From contig NZ_JBHTDD010000023.1 of NCBI RefSeq assembly GCF_042666615.1, positions 1 through 64,000 of the forward strand: a stretch of 64,000 nt of DNA, read 5' to 3'. This document shows, piece after piece, positions 10,720 through 19,429 of the stretch; position 1 is the stretch's first letter; every line of letters begins with the position of its first letter. The position numbers were made by a program, and so were the translations under genes. The notes below the pieces were generated by a model, which was given only the letters and a program-made list of their open reading frames with translations, was not told the DNA's origin and searched no databases. The DNA comes from KBS50 sp042666615 (GTDB taxonomy: Bacteria; Actinomycetota; Actinomycetes; Mycobacteriales; Micromonosporaceae).

Positions 10720-11623
10720 ATGCCTGTCTCTCCGCGCCGCCCGCCGCCGATCCGGGGGGCGGGTGTTCCGTGGATCCAGAGCGGTCGACCAGGGTCTGCT
10801 GACCTGGGATGAACTCCGCAGCTCGGCGTGGCGGCCATTGTTCCGCGACGGCTACGCGGACGCGGACGTGCCGGCGTCCCACCGACTGCGGTGCCTCGCC
10901 GCCGCGCGCCTGCTGCTACCGCCCGGCGGTGCCATCGCCGGGCGATCGGCGGCGGCGCTGTTCGAGGTGACCAGGCTGGCCGGCACCGATCCGGTCGAGG
11001 TTCTGGTGCCGTCGGCCTGCCAGTTCGAGCCGGTCAACGGGTTGCGGGTGCATCGGGCCACGCTGTCCGGGCCGGAGTTGGTGGAGCGGGCCGGCATGGT
11101 CACCACGTCACCGGTCCGGACCTGCTGGGATCTGGCGAGTTGGTTGGATCCGGTGGAGGCCGTGGTGCTCATCGACGCGATGCTCGGCCGGCGCCTGGTG
11201 ACCGTGCCGGGGCTGCGCGATTACGCCCTCGGGTGGACCGGTCGACGCGGTTGGCGCAAGCTGCTCCGGGCCGTCGACCTGGCCGACCCGGCAGCCGAGT
11301 CGCCGCAGGAGTCACGGGTGCGGGTCCGGCTGGTGCTGGCTGGCCTGCCTCGGCCGGTGGCCCAGCACGTGGTGACCGACGGCGGCCGGTTCCTCGCCCG
11401 CGTGGACCTGGCCTGGCCCGAGCTTCGGATCGCGATCGAATACGACGGCGTCTGGCACAGCACCGCCGAACAGCTGCACAGGGACCGCCGGCGGCTGAAC
11501 CGGCTGCTCGGCGGCGACTGGATCGTCCTGCACGTCACCGGCCAGCGGCTGCGGGAGGACTTTGACGGGTTTCTCGCCGAAGTGCGGGCCGCCCTCCGCT
11601 CCCGGGCGCCGCGAGCCGCCTGA
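10720..11623 (+). CDS. DUF559/Vsr-like endonuclease-domain protein, apparent frameshift
   Basis: The bulk (GTG 10763 to 11623, 286 aa) is an actinobacterial AbiEi-antitoxin-like N-terminal region followed by a C-terminal DUF559/very-short-patch-repair-like domain (IEYDGVWHSTAEQLHRDRRR, then WIVLHVTG). An ATG at 10720 begins MPVSPRRPPPIRG in another frame. Removing one G from the G6 run at 10754-10759 joins it to RVFRGSRAVDQGLLTWDEL, the usual start of this family. So the gene probably starts at 10720 and carries a +1 error or mutation. If the sequence is right, translation could begin at GTG 10763 with little loss. Biological role unknown. Confidence 0.65.
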
Positions 11624-11690
11624 TCGGCTCCGAACTCCCGGGCGCCGAGAGCCGCCTGATCGGGTCTCAACTCCCGGGAGCCGGATCAAC
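11599..11690. repeat. 36-bp tandem repeat, 2.5 copies
   Basis: Units begin at 11599, 11635 and 11671, each opening CTCCCGGG. The first covers the last codons of the endonuclease-domain gene (stop at 11621-11623) and the rest lies in the intergenic region before the oxidase. Confidence 0.7.
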
Positions 11691-11777
11691 GACAGTCGGC
11701 CCCATCTGATCACTACATAGCGGTATTTTTCGACCGCCAGCGTCGCGTATCCAGTCCGTCGTACCGCGGAGGTAGCC

Positions 11778-13728
11778 ATGATCAGTCGGCGAGGCATCCT
11801 CCTCGCGGGTGGCGGGGGCGTTGGTGCTGGGCGGGGCGCTGCCCGGCCGGCGCGCGGCGGCGGGGTCGCCGAGCCCGGCCGCCCCGCCGCGGGCCGCCGG
11901 TCCGCTGCTCGACCCGACCGCCGTGCCCAAGTACGGCTCGGTGCTGCCGATCCCGCCGGCCATGCCGGCGGTGAGCCGGGCCGGCGGGATCGACCGGTAC
12001 CTGATCGCCGTCCGCCAGTTCCGGCAGCAGATCCTGCCGGTGGGCCTGCCGGCCACCACGGTCTGGGGGTACGGCTCGGCTGCCCACCGCGGCACCTTCT
12101 CGTACCCGGCGTTCACGATCGTGGCCCGGGTCGGCCGGCCGGTCCGGGTGACCTGGCTCAACCAGCTTGTCGATGGGCGGGGCCGGTACCTGCCGCACCT
12201 GCTGCCGGTCGACCCCACCCTGCACTGGGCCAATCCGCCGGGCGGCGTCACCGGCCGGGACTCGATGCCCGACTTCACCGGCACCCCCGGGCCGTACCGG
12301 GGGCCGGTGCCGATGGTGGTCCACCTGCACGGCGGGCACACCCGCCCGGACAGCGACGGCTACCCGGAGGCGTGGTGGTTGCCCAACGCGGTGGACATCC
12401 CCGCCGGGTACGCCCGGGTGGGCAGCTTCTACGACGAGTTCCGGGCGGCGTTCCAGCGCCGGACCGGCGTCCGGTGGGCACCCGGGTCGGCGACTTTCCA
12501 GTACGACAACGACCAGCGGGCCGCCACCGAGTGGCTGCACGACCACACACTCGGCATGACCAGGCAGAACGTGTACGCCGGGCCCGCCGGCTTCTATCTG
12601 CTGCGCGGCGGTGCCGCTGACCTGGCGCCGGGGGTGCTGCCCGGCCCGGCGCCGGCTCCCGGTGATCCACCGGGGCTGCGGTACCGCGAGATCCCGATCG
12701 CCATCCAGGACCGCACGTTCACCGTGGCCGGGGCGCTGCACTACCCGGCGATCCGGTCGACGTTCGACGGCTACCCCGGCCCGTACGTGCCGGTCACCGA
12801 CGTGCCGCCGATCTGGCACCCGGAGGTGTTCGGCGACACCATCGTGGTCAACGGTCGGACCTGGCCGGTGCTGCCGGTGGGGCGGCAGCGCTACCGGCTC
12901 CGGCTGCTGAACGGGTGCAACTCGCGGTTCCTCATCCTGCGGATCGCCTCCGACCCGTTGGCGCCGCGGCCGGCGCCGAGTGCCCTGCCGATCTGGCAGA
13001 TCGGTAGCGACGGCGGTTTCCTGCCGGCGCCGGTCGAGCATGACTCGGTGCTGGTGGCGCCGGCCCAGCGGGTGGACGCGATCGTGGACTTTTCCGGCGT
13101 ACCGGTGGGTGCCGAACTGTATCTGATCAACGAAGGCCCGGACGGGCCGTTCGCCGGGGGCGCGGTCGGGGTCGACTTCCCGCCGGCGGACGCGGACACG
13201 ACCGGCCAGGTGCTCAAGTTCGTGGTCGGTCCGCGTGACGGACCTGATCCGAGCGTGCCGCCGGACCGGCTCCGGCTGCCGCGATTCACCCCGCTGGGCC
13301 GGCCGTCGGCCGTCCGCCGGCTGCTGCTGGCCGAGCAGGACTCGACGGTGGTGGATGACGTCGGACCGGTGGCCGCTCTGCTGGGTACCGTGTCGGGGGG
13401 CGGGGTGCCGACCCCGCTGCGCTGGCACGACACGGTTACCGAGTGCCCCCGGCTCGGCGCGACCGAGGTGTGGGAACTGCACAACACCACAATGGACGCG
13501 CATCCGATCCACCTGCACCTGGTGCAGTTCCAGGTGCTCGGCCGGGGTGTCGACGGCCGGGTGCCGCCGCCTCCGCAGGAGCGTGGCTTCCACGACACGG
13601 TGACCGCCCTACCCGGGGAGATCACCCGGATCGCCGCCCGGTTCGACGTGGCCGGCCGGTATGTCTGGCACTGCCACATCCTGGAACACGAGGACAACGA
13701 GATGATGCGCCCGTACCAGGTCGGGTGA
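11778..13728 (+). CDS. Tat-exported multicopper oxidase (CotA/bilirubin-oxidase type), apparent frameshift
   Basis: Laccase-like enzyme coupling substrate oxidation to four-electron reduction of O2. All copper sites are visible: HLHGGH, WLHDHT, HPIHLHLVQF and HCHILEHEDNEMM (type 1 plus type 2/3 ligands). The ATG at 11778 has a perfect GGAGG site (11768-11772) and opens MISRRGILLAGG, a twin-arginine signal. That frame leaves the oxidase frame at the G5 run 11814-11818, and deleting one G gives GGGALVLGGALPGRRAAAG, a complete Tat peptide. The remaining frame alone (from GTG 11809) lacks the RR motif. The protein is about 649 aa if restored. A 12-bp hairpin follows the stop. Confidence 0.85.
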
Positions 13729-13754
13729 CGCGCCGACCGGACAGGACGGCACAT

Positions 13755-13782
13755 GCCCCGGCGGCGTGGTCGCCGCCGGGGC
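13755..13782. terminator. Bidirectional terminator hairpin
   Basis: A perfect 12-bp stem (13755-13766 with 13771-13782) and a 4-nt loop lie between the convergent oxidase and the hypothetical gene at 13822. Confidence 0.75.
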
Positions 13783-13821
13783 CGGATTGTGCTGGCCGGG
13801 ACCGGTGCGGAACCGGTCCGG

Positions 13822-14472
13822 TCAGGCGGCGGTGGACCAGATCGCCCGGAAGGCGGCGGCTTCGCCGGCGAGCCAGCGTTCCACCTGGTCGGCCCGGGTG
13901 CTGGCGGGCGGTCGGTGCACCGTGCCGCGGCGCACGTCGACAAGCACCGGCTCGGCGTGCGGCAGCACCTGGTCCATGTGCCGGCCCATCAGGTGCAGCG
14001 TCGCCAGCGTCTGCTCCTGGCTGGGCGGGGTCTCGTCGAAGTAGAGCCGGACGGCCTCGCCGTGGCCGTCGGCGTAGCGCAGCCCGAAATGCGGGTTGAT
14101 CTTGACGGGTAGGTCGCCCACCATACCGAGGGCGTCCCGGGTCTGCGCCAGATCCACCTCGGCAGGGTCGCCTAGCGAGTGCAGGAAGGCCACCGCTCCG
14201 GGCACGAGTGCCTCGTACAACGGCTTCCACCGCGGCTTGACCTGGTCGGCGATCTCGGCGAGATGCTGGCCACCGGTGCGGAACGTGATGTCCGCCTTGA
14301 GTGCCTTGACGAGCTGGCCGTGCGGGTTGAAGCCGGAGCCGCTGGCCCGCTGCTTGCGCAGCCCGCCCACGAACGACGCCTTGGCGGGGCCGCTGCGGTC
14401 GACGTACCGGGTGAAGGCCAGGAGAGTTGCGTAGGGGAGGGGTGAGGTGGTGGCGGGAGCGGGTGCGGTCAC
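13822..14472 (-). CDS. Conserved hypothetical protein
   Basis: 216 aa from GTG 14472, which has a GGGAGGA ribosome site. Soluble and Ala/Leu/Arg-rich, with no signal peptide and no membrane helix. Recognisable stretches include YATLLAFTRYVDRSGPAK, RASGSGFNPHGQLVKAL and KINPHFGLRYADGHGEAV, which I cannot assign to a characterised family. It is transcribed away from the transposon, whose left end lies 88 bp upstream of the start codon, so its promoter region lost its original distal sequence when the element inserted. Function unknown. Confidence 0.7.
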   Translation of the reverse strand: MTAPAPATTSPLPYATLLAFTRYVDRSGPAKASFVGGLRKQRASGSGFNPHGQLVKALKADITFRTGGQHLAEIADQVKPRWKPLYEALVPGAVAFLHSLGDPAEVDLAQTRDALGMVGDLPVKINPHFGLRYADGHGEAVRLYFDETPPSQEQTLATLHLMGRHMDQVLPHAEPVLVDVRRGTVHRPPASTRADQVERWLAGEAAAFRAIWSTAA

Positions 14473-14498
14473 GGCCGTCCTCCCTGATCAGGAGCCGA

Positions 14499-14518
14499 AT
14501 TAGTACATACATTCTAAT
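14499..14518. promoter_or_regulatory. AT-rich inverted repeat upstream of the 13822 gene
   Basis: ATTAG-N10-CTAAT, 27 bp upstream of the start at 14472. It overlaps TAGAAT-like -10 sequences on the minus strand. A plausible promoter/operator, but the inner bases are only partly symmetric. Confidence 0.35.
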
Positions 14519-14554
14519 CGACCGAGGCCGCTTCGCCCAGCGAATCTGGTGGCC

Positions 14555-14559
14555 CGTGG
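14555..14559. repeat. Target-site duplication, left copy
   Basis: CGTGG directly precedes the left terminal repeat. The same five bases directly follow the right terminus (22126-22130). A 5-bp duplication is the hallmark of Tn7/Tn5053-type insertion. Confidence 0.9.
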
Positions 14560-14570
14560 TGTCCTGTCCA
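14560..14570 (+). repeat. Left terminal inverted repeat
   Basis: TGTCCTGTCCA, an exact inverse of 22115-22125. It begins 5'-TGT as Tn7-family ends do. Confidence 0.9.
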
Positions 14571-14578
14571 CGCGAACC

Positions 14579-14642
14579 CTTCGGTGTCCGGACTTACCTT
14601 TCGGTGGTCGCTTCGGTGTCCGGACCAACTCTTCGGGGGTCG
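14579..14642 (+). repeat. Two tandem 32-bp repeats in the left end, candidate TnsB sites
   Basis: Units 14579-14610 and 14611-14642 both open CTTCGGTGTCCGGAC and end GGTCG, with few differences between. They lie 9 bp inside the left terminal repeat and repeat its TGTCC core. Tn7-family transposases bind such subterminal arrays. They end 23 bp before mobC, so TnsB binding could also repress the operon (inference). Confidence 0.65.
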
Positions 14643-14665
14643 ACTGTGGATGAAGATCGTCGAGG

Positions 14666-15070
14666 GTGCAGAATCCCGGCGTGGATGTTGATCTCTCCGC
14701 ATTGTCTGGGGCTGCTTTGGAGACCCCGGCAGCTCGGCATCGTGGGCATGTTTCGCCTGGTCGGCCGCGCAGGGTCTTCGTCCGCCTGTCGGACGAGGAG
14801 TTTCAGCAGGTCGAGGCCGCTGCTGGGCTGGCCGGGCTGACGCCGTCAGGGTACGCGGGTGAGGTCACGGTCGCTGCCGCTCGCTCGGCGACCGGCACCG
14901 CCGCCCCTGGATCCGGTCCTGAGCTGGCGTGTCTGCAACGCGACCTTTTCGCCGTCCGGACCGCGCTGGTCAGCGCAGTCGCCGTACTCGACGCCAACCG
15001 GTGCGCCGCTGCGGTGGATCGGGTGGACGAGCTGGCCGACCGGCTGCACGGGCTGCTCAAGCGGTCGTGA
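14666..15070 (+). CDS. mobC: MobC-like relaxosome accessory protein
   Basis: 134 aa from GTG 14666. The core RRVFVRLSDEEFQQVEAAAG then LAGLTPSGYAGEVTVAAAR is the ribbon-helix-helix-like signature of actinobacterial MobC proteins, which bind the origin of transfer and help the relaxase open DNA. A C-terminal helix (LQRDLFAVRTALVSAVAVLD) probably mediates dimerisation. Its stop overlaps the relaxase start (GTGA, 15067-15070). First gene of the transposon operon, directly after the subterminal repeats. The start is weakly defined; an in-frame GTG at 14681 is an alternative. Confidence 0.75.
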   Translation: MQNPGVDVDLSALSGAALETPAARHRGHVSPGRPRRVFVRLSDEEFQQVEAAAGLAGLTPSGYAGEVTVAAARSATGTAAPGSGPELACLQRDLFAVRTALVSAVAVLDANRCAAAVDRVDELADRLHGLLKRS

Positions 15071-15606
15071 TCTGCCGGGTTCGTGCCCGCAGCACAGGCG
15101 TGGGTGATCTTCTGCGCTATCTGTTCGGCCCTGGTGATCAGGGCGAACACGATGATCCTCGGTTGGTCGGTGCCTGGCCGTGGGCCGCTGTCGGTGGCGT
15201 GGCCGCGCTGGGGCCGGCCTCGGGTGTTTCGGTGGGCCGGCTTTCGAGGCTGCTGGAACAGCCCGTCGTCGCCGGGATCCGGCCGCCGCGGCGGCCGGTC
15301 TGGCACTGCTCGGTGTACAACCATCCGGCGGATCGAATCTTGTCTGACGAGCAGTGGGGTTCGATCGCGGCCGAGTTCGTTGACGCGGTCGGGGTGGCAC
15401 CGTCCGGCGACCCGGGCGGGGCGCGGTGGGTGGCGGTTCGTCATGCCGACGAGCACATTCACATCGTTGCGACGCTGGTCCGGCAGGATGGGCCGACGGT
15501 CTGGGCTCGTAACGACTTTCGCCGATGCCAGAACTTGGCGCGGCAGCTTGAGCGTCGCCTCGGACTGCATCAGCTCGGCGTTACCAGCGAGCAGGCTCCG
15601 GCATGA
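15067..15606 (+). CDS. Minimal HUH relaxase (catalytic domain only)
   Basis: 179 aa. GVGDLLRYLFGPG carries the motif-I tyrosine (Tyr18). WVAVRHADEHIHIVATLVRQ carries the histidine triad (His126, His130, His132) of the metal-binding HUH site. These match the N-terminus of the large actinobacterial relaxases, but those are around 500 residues or more and this one stops right after the domain (RLGLHQLGVTSEQAPA). It begins in a GTGA overlap with mobC and ends in an ATGA overlap with tnsA (15603-15606), which argues that it is a maintained short gene rather than debris. Expected to nick single-stranded DNA with a 5'-phosphotyrosine link. Confidence 0.8.
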   Translation: MICRVRARSTGVGDLLRYLFGPGDQGEHDDPRLVGAWPWAAVGGVAALGPASGVSVGRLSRLLEQPVVAGIRPPRRPVWHCSVYNHPADRILSDEQWGSIAAEFVDAVGVAPSGDPGGARWVAVRHADEHIHIVATLVRQDGPTVWARNDFRRCQNLARQLERRLGLHQLGVTSEQAPA

Positions 15607-16358
15607 CGGCGCTCCGCGCGCTGACGGGCGGTGTTACCGGTCCGCTCGGTGACGGGTTCGAGATCGGGTTCGTCACCGAGGACGGCGTCGAACGACGGAT
15701 CTTGCTGCGGGATGCCTGGTCGATGGAGTTCGAGCGTTGCCTGCCGGTGCGCCGGTTTCCCTCCTACAAGGGCCAGAGGCACTATCCGGGCCGGTGGTGG
15801 TCGGCCACGATGGGCGCGCACGTCGGGTTCGAGTCGTGGCTGGAACGCGACAACCTGATGCTGCTCGACTTCGACCCGGCGGTGGCGGCCGTGTCCTCGC
15901 AGCCGTTCTGGCTGTTTTGGACCGCCGAGAACGGCAAGACCCGTTCCCACGCGCCGGACTACTTCGCCCGGCTGCACGACGGCAGCGCCTTGGTGGTGGA
16001 CTGCCGGCCCGTCGAACGGATCAAGCCGAAGGACGCGGCCATCTTCGAGGTCACCCGGGCGGCCTGCGAGCAGATCGGCTGGCGCTACCGGCTGGCCGGG
16101 GCCACCAACGCGATCCTGACCGCGAACGTCCGCTGGCTGGCCGGCTACCGACACCCGCGTCATGACATCGCGCCGATCGCCGCCGCGCTCCGCGAAGCAT
16201 GCGCCGCGCCGCTACCGCTAATGACCGCGGCCGAAGCGGTCGGCGAACCGATCGCGGTGCTGCCGGTTCTGTTCCACCTGCTCTGGCGCCACGACCTCGA
16301 CATCGACCTGTCGACGCCGCTGCATCCGGACGCCGTGATCACGCAGGCGATGAGCTGA
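15603..16358 (+). CDS. tnsA: TnsA-like transposon endonuclease
   Basis: 251 aa. The restriction-endonuclease-like partner of heteromeric Tn7-type transposases makes the 5' cuts at the element ends, giving cut-and-paste rather than replicative movement. GFESWLERDNLMLLDFD (Glu77, Glu81) and SHAPDYF (Asp119) match the catalytic core. The following strand reads ALVVDCRP where canonical TnsA has a Gln-x-Lys, so Arg135 or Lys141 would have to serve. FPSYKGQRHYPG is typical of the actinobacterial branch. ATG overlaps the relaxase stop; its stop overlaps the tnsB ATG (TGATG, 16356-16360). Confidence 0.88.
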   Translation: MTALRALTGGVTGPLGDGFEIGFVTEDGVERRILLRDAWSMEFERCLPVRRFPSYKGQRHYPGRWWSATMGAHVGFESWLERDNLMLLDFDPAVAAVSSQPFWLFWTAENGKTRSHAPDYFARLHDGSALVVDCRPVERIKPKDAAIFEVTRAACEQIGWRYRLAGATNAILTANVRWLAGYRHPRHDIAPIAAALREACAAPLPLMTAAEAVGEPIAVLPVLFHLLWRHDLDIDLSTPLHPDAVITQAMS

Positions 16359-18365
16359 TGGCGATCGACCGGCCGGCGCTGCGCCCCGGCGACACCGTCC
16401 ACTTCGACGGCGAGGACCACCAGGTCGTCGGGCTGGCCGGCACCTCGGTCCGGCTGCGCTCGGGCTCGGGCACGGAGCAGATCATCCTGGCGGGACATCT
16501 GATGGCCTCGCCAGGGTTCGCGGTCATCGACGCCGACCCGATGCCGGCGGTCGAGCCGTTCGGTCTGCTCGACGCCGTCGCGGACGACGTGCTCGCTGCC
16601 GCCAAGCAGTGGGAACGGCACCTCGTCGAGGTCGAGACCGGGCTGCCGCCCGCCGCGGCGCCCGGCACAGCCGCGCGTCCCGAATACGACCCGGCCCTCC
16701 ACAGCCTCGCGGCCCGGCAGCGGGCCAAAGCCGCCGAGCTGGGCGTCACCTCCCGCACGATCGAGAGCCGCCGCGCCCGCTACCTCGCGCAGGGGCTTTG
16801 GGGCCTGGTCGATCAGCGGGCAGTGCGCGCTTGGGAAGCGACCGGCAGGGCCGACGCCCGGCTGGTGGATGCCCTGCGCGAGGTGATCGACGCCGAGACG
16901 GACATCTCGACCGGCACCCGGTCGCGGCTGATGCGCCGGGCCGTCAAACGCGTCGAAGAACTCCACGGCGTCGGGGAAGTGCCGCTGCCCGGACGCTCGA
17001 CGTTCTACGCCCTGATGGACCGGCTCACCACGGGCAAGCACACCTTCGGCTCGGCGGTCACCCGCCGGCAGACAGCGAACCGGCCGGCCGGGATGTTCAC
17101 CCCGACGTTCGCCGCGCGGCCCGGCGAACAGGTCCAGATCGACTCCACCCCGATCGACGTGATGGTGCTGCTCGACGACGGCCTGCCGGTCCGCGCCGAC
17201 ATGACCATCGCCGTCGACGTCGCCACCCGCACTGTCTGCGCCGCAGTGCTGCGCCCGGTCGGCACCAAGGCCGTCGACGCGGCACTGCTGCTGGCCAAAA
17301 TGCTGGTCCCGGAACCGATGCGGCCGGGCTGGGCCAACGCGCTGCGACTGTCCGCCTCCCGGATGCCGCATGCCCGGCTGCTCGACGTCGATGCCCGGAT
17401 GCGTGAGGCCGCCGCCCGGCCGGTCATCGTCCCGGACCAGATCGTGATCGATCACGGCCGCGTCTTCGTCTCCGAGACGTTCGACCGGGCCTGCAACCGC
17501 CTCGGCATCTCCGTCCAGCCGGCTCGCAAGGACACCCCGACCGACAAAGGTGTCGTCGAGGCCACCCACAAATCGATTAAGACGCTGTTCGCGCAGCACG
17601 TCGCCGGCTACACCGGAGCGAACCCGACCCTGCGCGGCCGTAATCTCGCCGCCGAATGGACCATCGATGAGCTGCAGGACCTGCTCGACGAGTGGTTGAT
17701 CGTCGGCTGGCAGCACCGGCCGCACGACGCGCTACGCGATCCGCACCAGCCCCGACGGATGCTGACACCAAACGAGAAATACTCGGCCCTGGTCGCCGTC
17801 GCAGGCTATCTCCCGCTCACCCTCAGCAGCGACGACTACCTCGAACTCCTGCCGGTCGAATGGCGCCAGATCAACGACTACGGCATCCGGATCGACAACC
17901 GCACCTACGACTGCCCGGCGCTCGGCCGTTGGCGCCGGGAGCACTCCGGAGTGACCGCCCGGCGCGGTCTCTGGGAAGTGCACTACGACCCCTACGACGT
18001 CTCCCAGGTGTTCATCCGCACCCAGGACGGCTGGATCACCGTCCCCTGGACCTATCTGCCGATGGTTTCCGCGCCGTTCGCCGACTTCACCTGGCGCCAC
18101 GCCCGCCGCCTGGCCGGCCGCGGCGCCACCGAGACCGAGACCGCCCGGATCCTCGACGAACTACTCACCCGCGCCGAGCACGGACCGGACAAGGCCAGCG
18201 CCCGAATCGCCGCCCGCACCCGCGCCGCCCAAGCCGGTCACCGGCCCCCGGCCCCCGGCCCCCACACCTGCCGTTGCCCCACCGGACGAGCCCACCGGAC
18301 CGGACGCCGACATCATCTCGTTCGGGGTCTTCGACGCCGACGCCGAAGCAGAAAGATGGATATGA
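16358..18365 (+). CDS. tnsB: TnsB/Mu-type DDE transposase, frameshift near the C-terminus
   Basis: Joins the 3' ends of the element to target DNA. Domain order: N-terminal beta region, helix-turn-helix (about residues 120-145), an rve integrase core with Asp262 (QVQIDSTPID), Asp365 (IVIDHGRVF) and Glu401 (GVVEATHKS), an exact DD35E spacing, then the Mu-transposase C-terminal beta barrel. As written, the frame runs on into tnsC. In the next frame the sequence after 18264 encodes DADIISFGVFDADAEAERWI and a stop overlapping the tnsC ATG (ATGA, 18362-18365), the acidic-aromatic tail expected to contact TnsC. The switch lies in a 7-bp tandem repeat (18243-18263). About 666 aa if restored. Confidence 0.88.
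18243..18263 (+). repeat. Three tandem 7-bp units (GGCCCCC) inside tnsB
   Basis: Three exact copies in a row. Loss of one unit (7 bp) restores the reading frame of the TnsB tail. With three units the TnsB frame is continuous with TnsC. Confidence 0.85.
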
Positions 18366-19429
18366 ACCCGGCCTCCGACGACATCACGCCGGACGATCCG
18401 CCCACCACCAAAGAGGGCTGGCGCCGATTCGTGGACTACCAGCCGGAAGCACCAGCCACGCTCACCACCAAGCAACTGTTGGCGCTGGACCAGCGGCAAC
18501 GCGTCGCCCACGACGAAGCCCGCCGCGAATACCATGCCGAACTGCCGCTGGTGAACACCCCGACCATCCGGCAGGTGCTCGGCACCGGCCGCCTCCTGGT
18601 CCAGCTCAACCGGCGACAGATCTCCGCTCGGCGCGGCCTGATCCTGTCCGGCGCCTCCGGCACCGGCAAGACCACCGCATTGACCCTGCTCGGCCGCACC
18701 CACGAACGCGCCGTCCGCCGACGTCACCCGGACAGCCGGCACCGGCTCCCGGTCGCCTACGTCACCGTCCCGCCGGCCGCGACCGCGAAGATGCTCGCCG
18801 TCGAGTTCGCACGCTTCTACGGCCTGGAGTTCTCCGCCCGGGCCAACATGCCCGACATCGTCAACGCGGTCTGCGCGACCGCCGCCAACACCGGTGTCGA
18901 GCTGGTGCTGGTGGACGAGATCCACAACCTCAACCTCACCACCCGCGCCGGGGCTGAGGTGTCCGACCAGCTCAAATACTTCGCCGAGCGGCTTCCGGCA
19001 ACGTTCGTCTATGCGGGCATCGACGTCGAAGCCGAAGGGCTGTTCACCGGCGTCCGCGGACGGCAGATCGCCGGCCGGTTCACCCTGATTGCGTCCACCC
19101 CGTTCGCCTACGGCACCAGCGAACAACGCGCTGCCTGGCGGGCGCTGATCTCCACTCTCGAAACCGCCCTGCGCCTGCACCAGCACACCCCCGGAACGCT
19201 GGTCGGACTCGACGAATACCTCTACCGGCGCACCTCCGGCATGATCGGCAGCCTCTCCCAGCTCATCCGTGGCGCCGCGATCCTGGCCATCGAGGACGGC
19301 ACCGAACAGATCACCCGCGACCTGCTCGACCTGGTCCCAGTCGACTACGCCGCCGAACGGGCCACCCGGCCCGACCAGCCCCGCCAACGCACCCGCGAAC
19401 GCGCGAAGACGCCCGCCGCGAGCGCCTGA
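18362..19429 (+). CDS. tnsC: TnsC/TniB AAA+ ATPase
   Basis: 355 aa regulator that polymerises on target DNA and licenses TnsB. Walker A is GASGTGKTT (residues 97-105), Walker B is LVLVDEIHNL with Asp185-Glu186, then a sensor region (FTLIASTPFAYG) and a C-terminal lid. The ATG lies inside the ATGA overlap with the restored tnsB stop; its stop TGA shares its A with the tniQ ATG (19427-19431). As assembled it can also be read as the C-terminal half of a 1,023-residue TnsB-TnsC fusion. Confidence 0.88.
   Translation: MNPASDDITPDDPPTTKEGWRRFVDYQPEAPATLTTKQLLALDQRQRVAHDEARREYHAELPLVNTPTIRQVLGTGRLLVQLNRRQISARRGLILSGASGTGKTTALTLLGRTHERAVRRRHPDSRHRLPVAYVTVPPAATAKMLAVEFARFYGLEFSARANMPDIVNAVCATAANTGVELVLVDEIHNLNLTTRAGAEVSDQLKYFAERLPATFVYAGIDVEAEGLFTGVRGRQIAGRFTLIASTPFAYGTSEQRAAWRALISTLETALRLHQHTPGTLVGLDEYLYRRTSGMIGSLSQLIRGAAILAIEDGTEQITRDLLDLVPVDYAAERATRPDQPRQRTRERAKTPAASA

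Noticed and set aside
11624..11777. CRISPR-like array at the 36-bp tandem repeats
   Set aside because: Units are contiguous with no spacers and include coding sequence; a simple tandem duplication.
13741..13752. GGACAGGAC-like sequence resembling the transposon terminus
   Set aside because: Only a partial match, no partner, no duplication; chance similarity next to a terminator.
15067..15606. Relaxase as a simple pseudogene fragment
   Set aside because: Complete catalytic domain, no internal stop, and precise GTGA and ATGA overlaps with both neighbours argue against debris, although the missing C-terminal region is noted.
16358..19429. A genuine evolved TnsB-TnsC fusion protein
   Set aside because: The alternative frame encodes a sensible TnsB tail with a stop overlapping the tnsC ATG, so separate proteins are the more likely ancestral state; kept as a finding about repeat slippage.
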